This document shows, piece after piece, positions 27,444 through 37,400 of a DNA stretch of 59,194 bases (the first letter of the stretch is position 1; every line of letters begins with the position of its first letter). The notes below the pieces were generated by a model that ran no database searches, was not told the origin of the DNA, and was given only the letters and a program-made list of their open reading frames with translations. The stretch is from CAYVQZ01 sp964453435 (GTDB lineage Bacteria; Abyssobacteria; SURF-5), in contig CAYVQZ010000032.1 of assembly GCA_964453435.1 (NCBI GenBank), positions 1 through 59,194 of the forward strand, read 5' to 3'. A program made the position numbers and the translations under genes.

Positions 27444-27725
27444 ATGCCATATTGGGTCTAGATACTCCAAAGCAAATCCACCGCCCGCTACTACTGCGGC
27501 TCCACCGACGATGTCCAAAGAAGGCTGCGTCAACACAACGACCCGGAGTACACCGGAAGCAAGACGACCAAGCGTTTCCAAGGGACTTGGGAAGTGGTAT
27601 GGACCAGCGAATGCTCCACTCGCGGCGAGGCCGTCAAGAACGAAAGGCAAATCAAGCGCCGCGGGATAAAAAGATATCTCGAGAATGTTGCTCAGCAGGC
27701 AGAGTCCCGCCACCGGCGGGATTAA
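27444..27725 (+). pseudogene. GIY-YIG endonuclease gene with in-frame stop
   Basis: 93 codons that read as a complete GIY-YIG domain of the UvrC-N/YhbQ kind except for one TAG at codon 6 (27459-27461): MPYWV-stop-ILQSKSTARYYCGSTDDVQRRLRQH. Family members have Tyr there (VYIL), so TAC or TAT became TAG. Later residues keep the pattern: the YYCGSTDD motif, R in QRRLRQHN and the late Glu in EAVKNERQIKRRG. The last codons, NVAQQAESR, are encoded by sequence that resembles a tRNA-Asn D-arm (27687-27704). It sits four bases after the tRNA terminator. Either a dead gene or a sequencing error at one base. Confidence 0.8.
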
Positions 27726-27762
27726 TCACGCCATGGCGTGATTCGAGTCCGCCCCGGGGAGC
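27687..27762 (+). repeat. tRNA-Asn-like remnant overlapping the GIY-YIG 3' end
   Basis: Bases 27687-27704 match the tRNA-Asn D-arm (27334-27351) at 16 of 18 positions, and 27742-27762 resemble its T-loop and acceptor 3' strand (ttcgagtcc...ccggggagc). Between them lie two small hairpins (CCCGCC/GGCGGG and ATCACGCCATGGCGTGAT) in place of a normal anticodon arm. It cannot fold into a working tRNA. A terminator follows as after the real tRNA. Confidence 0.7.
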
Positions 27763-27814
27763 GCAAACTCAAAAGGGGGCCTTTTTGATTGGCCCCTTTT
27801 GAGTTTGCTTTCTT
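27763..27814 (+). terminator. long-stem terminator after the tRNA-like remnant
   Basis: Arms 27763-27781 and 27791-27808 pair over 18 bases with a single bulged G, followed by TTTCTT. The left arm and the preceding CGGGGAGC also occur at 42779-42800, without the right arm. Confidence 0.75.
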
Positions 27815-27865
27815 GGTATCGGCGAGAACCCATCTTCTCTGGCCCCGATTTAGAGGCGCCATCCT

Positions 27866-28090
27866 ATGTCTGAGTGGTGGCTGTATATATGTGAAAGACA
27901 AGGCAGACTATATGTTGGTATCACAACCAATTTGAATCACCGCCTTGAGCAGCATGGCAATCCCAACCTGTTATACAAAGAAGGTCCATTCACGCGGGCT
28001 GAAGCTGCAGCCAGAGAGCATCAGATCAAAGGGTGGAGGCGCGAGAAGAAACTTGCGCTCATAGAGCACGGGCCAGAAAAGGCACGGTGA
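27866..28090 (+). CDS. minimal GIY-YIG endonuclease
   Basis: 74 residues, a compact GIY-YIG domain. WWLYICERQGRLYVGITTN holds the LYI...LYVGIT form of the two motif strands, HRLEQHGN holds the conserved Arg and His, and EAAAREHQIKGWRREKKLALIE holds the metal-ligand Glu and the usual QIKGW tail. Proteins of this size are widespread in bacteria; some family members cut branched or damaged DNA and some are homing-type, but this one has no DNA-binding extension. The stop is followed directly by a dispersed repeat and 19 bases identical to the tRNA-Asn 3' end. Confidence 0.82.
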   Translation: MSEWWLYICERQGRLYVGITTNLNHRLEQHGNPNLLYKEGPFTRAEAAAREHQIKGWRREKKLALIEHGPEKAR

Positions 28091-28095
28091 GCTTG

Positions 28096-28133
28096 CCCTG
28101 AGCGAAGCCGAAGGGAGTCCGGCCCGGGGAGCC
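28096..28133 (+). repeat. dispersed repeat joined to a tRNA-Asn 3' fragment
   Basis: 28096-28115 (ccctgagcgaagccgaaggg) has a close copy at 30305-30324 (18 of 20 identical). It runs straight into 28115-28133, identical over 19 bases to the T-arm and acceptor 3' strand of the tRNA-Asn (27384-27402). The tRNA 5' part is absent, so this is a remnant. Confidence 0.7.
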
Positions 28134-28504
28134 AATGAGAGACAGTTGCAAGAACTCTGGCGCCCTTTATAGATGGCTTTTTATCACACCGCATTGACGC
28201 ATAGCTTTACGTGTATTTCCCAAGGAAACCTCACTCGCCGAAAGCCAAACCCTTTTGAATCTCTATTTCGATCTGGCAAAGTTTACACCTTTAGCCTGAT
28301 CGAAAAGCGCCGACGATTGAGTGCCGGTGAAGAATGTGATGCAAAAACTTCACTGTTCGCGTCCAGTATTAACCCATCTTCCGCAGTTCCCCTATCCATA
28401 AGGGCTTAGATTTATGGGATATTTGCATCTTCCGATCGTTTAAATTCATTATTTCAGGGGGCAAGGCCACCGGAATATCCGGAATATTCCATCACATAGC
28501 GAAG
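28134..28504. other. intergenic with small palindrome
   Basis: No gene is recognised. At 28472-28490 there is a hairpin with 7-base arms (GGAATAT-CCGGA-ATATTCC), placed just past the 3' end of the helicase gene. It lacks a T-run on either strand. Confidence 0.4.
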
Positions 28505-29737
28505 CTATCGCCTTCGCCCCCCACCCATACCTAGGCGCAGCCTACGGCTGCGGAAAGTGCGCCCATTCCCTTGCGGCCTGCCTTTGTGTTCCGGCGTTGG
28601 GGCGATTTCATACTTGAATCCCGAAATCTCTTCGATCCGGATCTCGTGGCCAAGGAGCCGTTGGATATTGGTCAGCAGCCCTCTCTCCTCGGCACAGACA
28701 AGCGACAACGCAACCCCCTCGGTTCCGGCCCTGCCGGTGCGGCCGATACGGTGCACGTAATCCTCTGCAACATGGGGAAGTTCGTAATTGACCACGTGGG
28801 GAAGCCGGTCGATGTCCAAACCACGGGAGGCGACATCGGTGGCAACAAGGGTCCTTACTCTGCCACTTTTAAAATCGGCGAGTGCGCGAGTGCGCACAGC
28901 CTGACTCTTGTTGCTGTGGATGGCCGTGGCCCTGATACCGTCTGCCTGAAGCTGCCTTTCCAGTATGTTGGCCCCGTATTTTGTTTTGATAAAGACCAGG
29001 ACCTGACTCCAGTTGCCCTCCCTGATAAGGTGGGAGAGCAGTTCGCGCTTACGGCTGCGCCCCACCGGGTGGACCACCTGGGTCACAAGCTCTGCGGCCA
29101 TATTGCGTCGGGTCGCCACCTCGATGTACTCCGGTGAGTGGAGCAGCCTGTCGGACAGGTCCCTAATCGCCGCATTATACGTGGCCGAAAAAAGAAGGTT
29201 CTGACGTTTTCGCGCAAGCAGCTTCAATATCCTGCGGACGTCCGGAATGAAGCCCATATCCAACATGCGGTCGGCCTCGTCCAGAACCAGCATATCCACC
29301 TGCGAGAGGTTCACCGTGCCCCGCCCTGCGTGGTCGAGCAGACGACCTGGTGTGGCCACGAGGATGTCCACCCCCTGGCGGAGCTGTTTGATCTGCGGGT
29401 TGATGCCCACACCGCCGAAGACCACCGCGGAACGCAGGCGGAGGTTCCTGCCGTAAGTCTCAAGAAACTCGCTTACCTGGACGGCCAGTTCGCGCGTAGG
29501 GGTAAGGACCAGGGCGCGAGGCCTGCGTGATTCGCCGCCCCGATTGCTCAGCATCTGCAGCATTGGCAACGCAAAGGCGGCGGTCTTGCCTGTACCGGTC
29601 TGGGCGCCTGCGAGGACGTCGCGGCCCTTTAGGATCACAGGGATAGCCTCCGCCTGGATAGGGGTCGGGGTCGTGTAGCCCTGTGCCGATACGGCACGGA
29701 GCAGTTCGGCCCGAAGGCCGAGATGTTCGAATGACAT
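28505..29737 (-). CDS. rhlE: DEAD-box RNA helicase, RhlE type
   Basis: 410 residues from ATG 29737, preceded by GAGGAG at 7 bases. DEAD-box motifs occur in order: Q motif GYTTPTPIQ, motif I AGAQTGTGKTAA, Ia PTRELAVQ, II VLDEADRMLDMGF, III SAT in LLFSATYN, V ATDVASRGLDID, VI HRIGRTGRAG. The short Arg/Gly-rich C-terminus (GRTFRSRRLRLGMGGGRRR) is typical of RhlE. It unwinds RNA in ribosome assembly or decay, often in the cold. It is the only minus-strand gene in this part of the island. The leader region upstream is long and A+T-rich. Confidence 0.92.
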   Translation of the reverse strand: MSFEHLGLRAELLRAVSAQGYTTPTPIQAEAIPVILKGRDVLAGAQTGTGKTAAFALPMLQMLSNRGGESRRPRALVLTPTRELAVQVSEFLETYGRNLRLRSAVVFGGVGINPQIKQLRQGVDILVATPGRLLDHAGRGTVNLSQVDMLVLDEADRMLDMGFIPDVRRILKLLARKRQNLLFSATYNAAIRDLSDRLLHSPEYIEVATRRNMAAELVTQVVHPVGRSRKRELLSHLIREGNWSQVLVFIKTKYGANILERQLQADGIRATAIHSNKSQAVRTRALADFKSGRVRTLVATDVASRGLDIDRLPHVVNYELPHVAEDYVHRIGRTGRAGTEGVALSLVCAEERGLLTNIQRLLGHEIRIEEISGFKYEIAPTPEHKGRPQGNGRTFRSRRLRLGMGGGRRR

Positions 29738-29908
29738 AAAATTACTCCTCAATCCGCCTACTCAAGACCATTGAGCCGATCAAGGCCGATTCATTAAGGT
29801 TGTTTTTATCTGGGAGTGTGGTTGATAAAGAAGGGAATTAACAACGACACAACGAAGCCTATCGGTGGGCGCCAGATATACGATTAATACAGTTTAACAC
29901 ATGTTGCC

Positions 29909-30148
29909 TTGGATTACCAGCCTTATTTCGACCCAATCACCTTACCGCCCCCCCCGGGGGAGGTGAAACTGAAATCTGTTTTGTGTCAGAAATTGCTGAA
30001 GCTGGCCTTCTATGAATGCTACCTGTCGAAAGCAGATGCAACACGCAGGGAAGAGTATTTTAAGACCAGCGCGGGCAAGCGAACCCTGCGTTTGATGCTA
30101 AGGGATAGTCTTTCATCAGCCGTGAAGTGTGCCGAATCTGAGGGATGA
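29909..30148 (+). pseudogene. C-terminal remnant of a GIY-YIG endonuclease
   Basis: The segment FYECYLSKADATRREEYFKT followed by SAGKRTLRLMLRDSL matches the second half of URI-type GIY-YIG proteins, where (V/F)YEA..SK.DA..RE.F.K.G.G...L is conserved. The first half with the GIY and YIG strands is not found upstream in any frame; the open frame before it (LPPPPGEVKLKSVLCQKL) is unrelated. It is a different subtype from the two GIY-YIG genes at 27.4-28.1 kb, so at least two lineages left traces here. Confidence 0.6.
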
Positions 30149-30187
30149 GCCTCGAACGCTTCCTCCATTTACGCTGCTCTAACAGGC

Positions 30188-30219
30188 GTCGTGAACCGTG
30201 TTCCGCTCCGGTTCACGAC
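30188..30219. repeat. perfect 11-base hairpin
   Basis: Arms 30188-30198 and 30209-30219 (GTCGTGAACCG / CGGTTCACGAC) pair perfectly around a 10-base loop. There is no T-run, so a terminator is unlikely; it resembles a dispersed palindrome. The second copy of the ccctgagcgaag repeat follows at 30305-30324. The rest of 30149-30847 holds no gene I can support. Confidence 0.5.
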
Positions 30220-30304
30220 AGTACAGTCTCACCAAAACGCTCATATTTTTTCGAAGATTTCACATTTGACGCTGCCGCCCTTTTTGGGCTTTGTTCTGAG
30301 TTTA

Positions 30305-30324
30305 CCCTGAGCGAAGTCGAGGGG
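30305..30324 (+). repeat. second copy of the ccctgagcgaag dispersed repeat
   Basis: Matches 28096-28115 at 18 of 20 bases. Similar short sequences are spread through many bacterial genomes and often create false reading frames ending in SEVEG. Confidence 0.6.
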
Positions 30325-30847
30325 CCTCTCGAAAGGCTTCTCCAGAGATTCCCCTATTATCCCCATTTCCTTCACGTACAGTCCCAAATGTGAAGCTTGC
30401 TCCGGCTCGTGCTATGGTAAGCATAACCACGAAAGTGAGAGTTCAGAACATGGTCACAAGAAAGCCGTCGCCAACCCCCCTCAGGATAGCAATGGAGGCC
30501 ATATCGGCCGCGAAGTTGGTTGGGCCTCTCTCCACTCTCGCCAGCAGCAAATGTTTGAAGCCTGAAAATATTGATTCTTGCGGGATTCATGTGGTAGTCT
30601 TTGAATATGAAACTTTGCGTCACAATCCCGCTGCATAGATAACGCACATTCCATAAATGAAAAAAGAATTCAAACCAAAAGCAAAGAGTCCGTTCAAGCG
30701 GCCTGGATTTAAGGTGTGAGACTGCATGAAATGCGCGCAGTTGGTCCTTAAAAACGCCAAGGAAGACCTCAATGGCCTCATCCTTGCACCTAATCACAAC
30801 GGTTAACTCGGGAAGGGTCAAGAATATTGATGAATTGGGAATAGTGA

Positions 30848-33800
30848 ATGGTGGGTCGACCAGACACAAAACAATTGCAGGCATCCATGACTTACCTTTT
30901 GGATGAGGCGTCAAAGAACCTCGCGCGTTTTCTCGAAAAGGTTCTTCCGAGCCTGTTTGACCATTGGTGGAATAAGGCTGTCGTCAACCTTCTTTCATTT
31001 CAGCAACAGCGTCGGGTCAAAGAACGAAGCATCAACTCCTTGGCATCCTTAGACCTCGCCGCGCTGCTTCGAGTACTTGATCAGAATTGGCACCAGATTT
31101 CCAACAAGCTCGGCCTGACGTCAGAGTCACGTCATTTCGTCAAGGAGATGCAGACAATCCGAAACCGGTGGGCGCACGCAACCGCTGAAGGCTTCCCTCT
31201 TGATGATATATACCGCGACCTGGACACACTCCAGCGTTTTGCCGTGGTCATCGAAGCGAATGAAGCATTGATTCAAGAGGTGCGATCCTTAAAGACGGCG
31301 CTTCTCACTACCGAGACGGAATCGCCTACGAAAATCGATGCCGCTGCCCTCAATTCCTCTCTGACGCCCCAAAAAACTGGCGCCGAATTTGACCCGGGGC
31401 AGATCGTATGTGTTCGGTCTGACCCAAGTATTCGCGGCGCTGTGATTTCCGTCCTGTTGGGCAAACCGGAAAATCGCTTCAAGGTCTTCGTCAGTGGCGA
31501 AACCCAGACCTACTATGCGTCTCAGTTAAAGCCTGAAGATGTTTCCGATGACGAAACCGAGTTTTTCCCCTGTGATGAGTTCCACGCCTACCTGACTGCG
31601 CTGCAAATCAGATATCCCGGCCTATCTACGCTTTATTCGCTCAACGCCGCCCGTGTGGATTTCATTCCGTATCAATTTCGGCCCGTGCTGAGGTTCATCA
31701 GGTCGGATCGGCCGCGATTATTGATCGCCGACGGTGTGGGCGTTGGCAAGACTATCGAGGCAGGACTGATTCTGCGCGAATTGCAGGCAAGACGTGATAT
31801 CCGGTCAGTTCTTATCGTGTGCCCTCGCCCGTTGGTGACCGAGCGCAAATGGATGAACGAGATGAAGCGCTTCGAGGAACGTTTCACACATCTCGATGGT
31901 GGCGCCCTTCGCTACTGCATAAACGAGATGGACCTTGAAGGCGTCTGGCCCGAGCAATATCAGAGGGTGATAGTTCCCTATTCCTTGTTCGATGAAGTTC
32001 TGCTTTACGGTTCTGGGCCTGACGGCAAGCGAAAACGCAAGAAGGGGCTACTCGATCTCGACCCGCCGCCTCGATTTGATCTCGTCATCGTTGACGAGGC
32101 GCACCATATACGCAATCAGGATACGTTCAGCCACAAGGCTGTGCGCTTTTTCTGTGACCATGCTGAGGCCGTCATCTTCTTGACTGCGACACCGATCCAG
32201 CTTGGAAGTAACGACCTTTTCGTCCTCCTCAATACGCTGCGTCCCGATCTGATCATCGATCAGGAGAGTTTTGCGCACATGGCGGAACCAAACCCTTACA
32301 TTAACCAAGCGATATCGCTAGCGCGGGATCAAGGTCCGGAATGGCAAGTTCGAACGCGTGGGGCCCTTGACCAAGCAGCGGCCACGGCTTGGGGCCAGGC
32401 TATTCTCCGCCACAATCCGAATTTTATCCGAATACGTTCCAGACTATCCGAAGGCGATGTCACAAATGAAGAACGTGTCCAGATTATTACGGACATGGAA
32501 TCCATGCACACCTTCGCAGCAATTATCAATAGGACTCGTCGAAAGGATATCGGCGATTTCACGATACGGAAGCCTGAGACAGTGGTCGTTCCCTTCACTC
32601 CCACTCAGCAGCGCCTCCATGACGAAATTCTCAGAATTCAATCTGAGATATTCAATCGGCTACACGGAGACGTAAATGTCAAATTCATGATGACCACAAT
32701 CAGACGCCAAGCCGCAAGTTGCCTCTTCGGGCTTGTGCCCTTTCTCGAGGATATTCTGAACCGCCATCTTGACGAGCTGTTCTGGGAGGAAGCCGATAAC
32801 ACCGCTCCTGTTCCTCAAGGCGAGACTGTCGACACAATACAGTCGCAAATCCAATCGATTCTTGAGAGTGCGCGATTACTCGACCCCGACGATCCGAAAC
32901 TTGAGGCACTACGCGCCACCATCCGGAACAAGCAGAAGCTGCCCAACAACAAGGTGATGCTGTTTAGCAGCTTCAGGCACACTCTCAATTACCTTTATCG
33001 CCATCTCAATGAGGATGGCTTTCGCGTCGGGATGATACACGGCGGAACACCGGATGAAGACCGTGTCACACTCCGAAGTCGGTTCGAGAAGCATCGAGAC
33101 GATACGGATAGCTTGGATGTCCTGTTGTTTTCGGAAATTGGCTGCGAGGGTCTGGACTATCAATTCTGTGATTGCATTGTGAACTACGATCTGCCCTGGA
33201 ATCCGATGCGCGTGGAGCAACGCATTGGCCGTATCGACAGGAACGGACAGAAGAGCGAAAGCGTTGCCATAATCAACCTGATCACGCCGGGCACAGTCGA
33301 TGCCGATATCTACGAACGTTGCCTTCTGCGCATAGGAGTGTTCAACAGCGCTTTGGGCGGCAGCGAGGAGATTCTCGGAGAAATCACCAGGGAGATTCGA
33401 GATATTGCAGAGAACTTGACCTTGTGTGACGAGGATCGGAGGGCAAAGCTTCAGCAGTTGGCGGACAATAAGATACGATTAATACGTGAGCAAGAGGAAC
33501 TCGAGCAGCGTCAAATGGAGCTCTTCGGCATCCGCTTGCCCGAAGACCGGATGAGGAAAGAAATCGAGGATGCCTCAAGTTATTGGTTGTCACCGGCCTC
33601 CATACAAAGGATTGTCAGTCTCTATTTACAAAAGACCTGTGGAAAAGATCAGGAATTTATCCTCGGTGAAAAGCCTCTCAAGACACTTCGTTTATCGCAA
33701 GAAGCCCGGAGTATCCTGCTACGCGATTATCAGCAGCTTTCCAGACAAAACACCACTGCCTACCGCGAGTGGGAGAACTGGCTGAAAGCGGGTAATCCCC

Positions 33801-34453
33801 GTCTTCTCGTGACCTTCGAATCTGACTGCGCGACGGAACATCCCGAGGCGGCATTCATCATGCCTATACATCCCTTGGTCCGACAAGCCGCGATGTCGTT
33901 TGATTCAAGAAAGCGAGTGGCCGCCACGCTCAAGACTCAATCCGGAGACGTTCCAGCAGGTCGCTACGAGTTCGCCATTTATCAATGGCGGTTTCACGGG
34001 ATCAAGGATGACCTGGTTTTGCGGCCAGTCGCTTCCACTGCAGCGGTCACAGCACATCTTAGCCGCCTGCTTGAAAAGGCAACCGACCTCGCTGTCGATG
34101 ACCAAAAAGAAGTCGATATGGCTTCTTGGGACGCATTAGACGCCCAGCATTACAATCTCTGGTCCGATGCGCGGACGAAGCATCGGCAAAGGACACAGGA
34201 ATTAGCGGAATTTCGCCGCGAGAGCCTTACAACGAGTCATCGGGCGCGTATAGCGCTTCTTGAGGAACAGCTTAGGCAGGCCAGCAACGAAAAGATTCAG
34301 AAAATGCGCCAAGCTCAAATCTCAGCAGCCGAGGCGGACTATGCGAGGCGCATTCAGGAACTGGACATCGCCTTGGAAAGGGCGGAAATAACCGCGGAGC
34401 CGGTAGCATACGGAGTGATCCACATCATGGAGGATGCTTCTCATGCCGAGTAA
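30848..34453 (+). CDS. HEPN(Swt1-like)-SNF2 family helicase, candidate defence protein
   Basis: 1201 residues. Residues 1-140 are a Swt1-type HEPN domain with an intact R-x4-H motif (RNRWAH, 105-110), which in HEPN RNases is catalytic. Residues 180-230 look like a small SH3/KOW-like domain (GQIVCVRSDPSIRGAV). The SNF2 core follows: motif I DGVGVGKTIEAGLI at 295, II DEAHH at 416, III LTATPIQ at 445, V LLFSEIGCEGLDYQF and VI RVEQRIGRIDRNGQ near 785-800, closest in style to RapA/HepA. The C-terminus is a charged coiled coil (about 1110-1185). It is the first gene of a co-directional run and its end overlaps the next start by 11 bases. An upstream Shine-Dalgarno is weak. Confidence 0.82.
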   Translation: MVGRPDTKQLQASMTYLLDEASKNLARFLEKVLPSLFDHWWNKAVVNLLSFQQQRRVKERSINSLASLDLAALLRVLDQNWHQISNKLGLTSESRHFVKEMQTIRNRWAHATAEGFPLDDIYRDLDTLQRFAVVIEANEALIQEVRSLKTALLTTETESPTKIDAAALNSSLTPQKTGAEFDPGQIVCVRSDPSIRGAVISVLLGKPENRFKVFVSGETQTYYASQLKPEDVSDDETEFFPCDEFHAYLTALQIRYPGLSTLYSLNAARVDFIPYQFRPVLRFIRSDRPRLLIADGVGVGKTIEAGLILRELQARRDIRSVLIVCPRPLVTERKWMNEMKRFEERFTHLDGGALRYCINEMDLEGVWPEQYQRVIVPYSLFDEVLLYGSGPDGKRKRKKGLLDLDPPPRFDLVIVDEAHHIRNQDTFSHKAVRFFCDHAEAVIFLTATPIQLGSNDLFVLLNTLRPDLIIDQESFAHMAEPNPYINQAISLARDQGPEWQVRTRGALDQAAATAWGQAILRHNPNFIRIRSRLSEGDVTNEERVQIITDMESMHTFAAIINRTRRKDIGDFTIRKPETVVVPFTPTQQRLHDEILRIQSEIFNRLHGDVNVKFMMTTIRRQAASCLFGLVPFLEDILNRHLDELFWEEADNTAPVPQGETVDTIQSQIQSILESARLLDPDDPKLEALRATIRNKQKLPNNKVMLFSSFRHTLNYLYRHLNEDGFRVGMIHGGTPDEDRVTLRSRFEKHRDDTDSLDVLLFSEIGCEGLDYQFCDCIVNYDLPWNPMRVEQRIGRIDRNGQKSESVAIINLITPGTVDADIYERCLLRIGVFNSALGGSEEILGEITREIRDIAENLTLCDEDRRAKLQQLADNKIRLIREQEELEQRQMELFGIRLPEDRMRKEIEDASSYWLSPASIQRIVSLYLQKTCGKDQEFILGEKPLKTLRLSQEARSILLRDYQQLSRQNTTAYREWENWLKAGNPRLLVTFESDCATEHPEAAFIMPIHPLVRQAAMSFDSRKRVAATLKTQSGDVPAGRYEFAIYQWRFHGIKDDLVLRPVASTAAVTAHLSRLLEKATDLAVDDQKEVDMASWDALDAQHYNLWSDARTKHRQRTQELAEFRRESLTTSHRARIALLEEQLRQASNEKIQKMRQAQISAAEADYARRIQELDIALERAEITAEPVAYGVIHIMEDASHAE

Positions 34454-37400
34454 CTACGATAGCATACGTAATGATGAAAAGCGGAAGGAGGCTATTCTTG
34501 ACAAGGCGCTCAAGCTCTTGGGCAAGATGTATTCTGACAGGACACATTTTGTCTTTGAGCTTCTGCAAAACGCTGAGGACGCCGGCGCTTCAAGAGTCCT
34601 ATTCCAACTTTTCGAGGACAAGCTCGAGGTTTTTCACGACGGTCGCCTTTTTGATGAGAAAGACGTACGTGGCATTTGCGGGGTTGGTGAAGGGACGAAG
34701 ACTGAAGATCTCACTCAGATCGGCAAGTTCGGGATCGGCTTCAAGTCGGTCTACGCATACACAATGACACCAGAGATTCACTCGGGCGATGAAAGCTTCA
34801 GAATCGAGAACTACGTTCGGCCATTTGCCGTCCAGCAGCAAGACATCGGAGATTCATGGACCACACTCTTCGCCTTTCCGTTCAACAAGGAGGATGTGGA
34901 ACCGGGAATTGCATGCAGGGAGATCAGTACAAGGCTTCGTGAGCTAAGCGCCAGGACACTGCTTTTTCTTCGCAAGATTAAGGAGATCAAATACAGATTG
35001 CCGGGTGGGATGGGTGGTGTTTATCGGCGGGACGAGACTGCTCGGGGCCGCGCACGCGAAGTAAAGGTTACTGGGCAGAACAACGGCGAGGATGAAAGCG
35101 AGAGCTGGTTGATATTTGAACGCCCCGTGCATGTGCCTAACCCTGGCGAGGATTGCCCACGTCAAGTCCCGGTCGAGATCGGGTTTTTCCTTCAACGTAA
35201 TGAGGGGGAAGAACTGGAAGAGGTGGCGAGAATCAAGGATTCACCTCTCGTGGTCTTTTTTCCCACCGAGAAGGAAACTCGCTTAGGGTTTCTAATCCAA
35301 GGACCATACAAGACCACGCCGGCAAGGGACAATATTCCGAAAGAGGACGATTGGAACGCGACATTGGTGTGCGAGACAGCGTGTCTTATGGCAGACGTGT
35401 TGCCGCAGCTCAAGGACCTTGGTCTATTGGGTGTCTCGCTGCTTGAAGCTCTACCCATAAGACCGGATGATTTCCTTGAAGATGGCATGTTTTATCCAAT
35501 CTTTGCTGCTGTTCAAGAAGCTCTTGAGAACAAGGAATTACTGCCCGCAGATGATGGCAGTTTCGTCTCAGCGCAAAATGCGAAACTCGCAAGCGCCGAC
35601 TGGTTGAGAAAATTACTCGGGCAAGATCAGCTTAATCTTCTTTTTCAGAAGGAACTAAAATGGATTCACGCCGAAGTAACTGAAACAGGACGACATGAGC
35701 TTTGGAAATACCTTCGCGACAAACTAAAAATCGAGGAAGTGACACCAGACGGTTTTGCGCGTAAGGTGGATCATGCTTTTTTTAAAGATCAATCTGATCA
35801 GTGGATGATTGATTTTTATAGCCAGCTTCCCAACCAAAAGGCGCTATGGAAAAAAGGAGATGACGATGGTCCACTAAGAAAGAAGCCCTTTTTACGATTA
35901 CAAGATGGCTCCCACGTAAGGCCATTTGATGATGACGACAAACCAAACGCCTATCTACCGGCGAAAACGCTAGGTGACTCCCAATTGCCAACTGTAAAAG
36001 CCGAAATAGCATTCCAAGACGAAGTACGCCGATTTCTGGTATCTGATCTGAAGATTCCAGAATTCGACATCGTAGCTGAAGTCATTGAGCATGTGCTCCC
36101 CAAATACACATCGCCGAATCTTCCCCAAACTGATGAGCATCTGCGGGATATTGAGAAAATAGTCGAAGCTTTTCAGACTGACTCTCAAGAAAAACAAAAG
36201 AGATTGAAGGATGCTCTTAAGGAGACGCCTTTCATTCTGTCACGATCATTTGTCTCAGGCGATGAAATGTATCGAAGACCGGATGCTTTGTATTTTCCGG
36301 ATGACTCCTTGGAAATGTACTTTTCAGGCAATTCTGATGTTGGTTTTGTCAGCTCGACCTACCAGGAATCAGCGTTGAGAATTTTTCACGATATCGGTGT
36401 TTCTCCAAAAATAAGAGTTAAATGCAACATTGCGAATGGTTCCAGCGATTATGTAAGCCTAGAATATAAAGCAGGATATAGGCGTGGACTAAGTGGGTTC
36501 GATCCTGATATTAGCGTAGAAGGACTATCACATGCTCTTATGAATCCATCAATTGAGAAAAGTCAAATAATCTGGAATAAAATCTGTGTCCCTTACAGTC
36601 GTTGTATTAAAGGCAAGGTGTTGAGGTCAAGTCGCCAAGACTTCTCACCCAATGCAAGCACTTATAAAGAAGAAGAGTTGGTTTCTGAAAGGTTTGGCAA
36701 ATTAGTGATGGATTTAGCATGGTTGCCATCCGGAAATAATGCATTTAAGAAACCGTCAGAAATTAGTCTCGATGAACTTCCGGAACAATTCGAACGCAAC
36801 GAAAAGCTGGCCGATCTGCTTGGAATGAAAAAGGATATAGTCGCCAAACTCGCTGAAGAGGCGGGTATCAATCAGGAGACGATAGAACTCGCTCGAGAGC
36901 TGGAGAGGAATCCTGACATTCTTAAATCAGTCCAGGAACAGATCAAAAGAAAGAAGGGCATTGAATTTCCAAACCAAAAGGTGGTGGACCCGGAGCGACG
37001 AAAAAGCAAAATCATCGAGGAGTTACAAGTTAGTCCAGATAAACAATACGAGCCAAGAACCAGGTCGGTTCGTGTCAGCGAAGCTACCCAATATGTCCGG
37101 ACTTGGTTGCAGAATCAGTATAAAAACGAGAACGGGCAAATAGGCTGTCAGATATGCAAGAAGGAAATGCCTTTTAAGAAGCTCGATGGCGAGTATTACT
37201 TTGAAGCAGTTGAGGCGTTTACCAAAGACATTTTCCCCAAGGAGCATGAGGCTCAGTTTTTGGCCCTATGCCCACTTTGCGCTGCAATGTACAAAGAACT
37301 TGTCAAGAAAGACGAAACCGTTATGGCCGATCTGAGAGAGGCTCTTCTGAATATGGACTCATTAAAGGTTCCATTGCGACTCGGCGATCGTAAAACCACC

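Noticed and set aside
27108..27669. Open frames crossing the N-gap with VAQQVESR-like residues
   Set aside because: They translate tRNA sequence and unknown bases; such peptides are a known false signal from tRNA genes.
30145..30393. 82-residue plus-strand frame containing FTLSEVEGPLERLLQ
   Set aside because: Produced by the dispersed ccctgagcgaag repeat and a hairpin; no ribosome site or family.
30372..30914. 180-residue minus-strand frame before the HEPN-helicase
   Set aside because: Overlaps the helicase start, has no recognisable domain and composition unlike a real protein.
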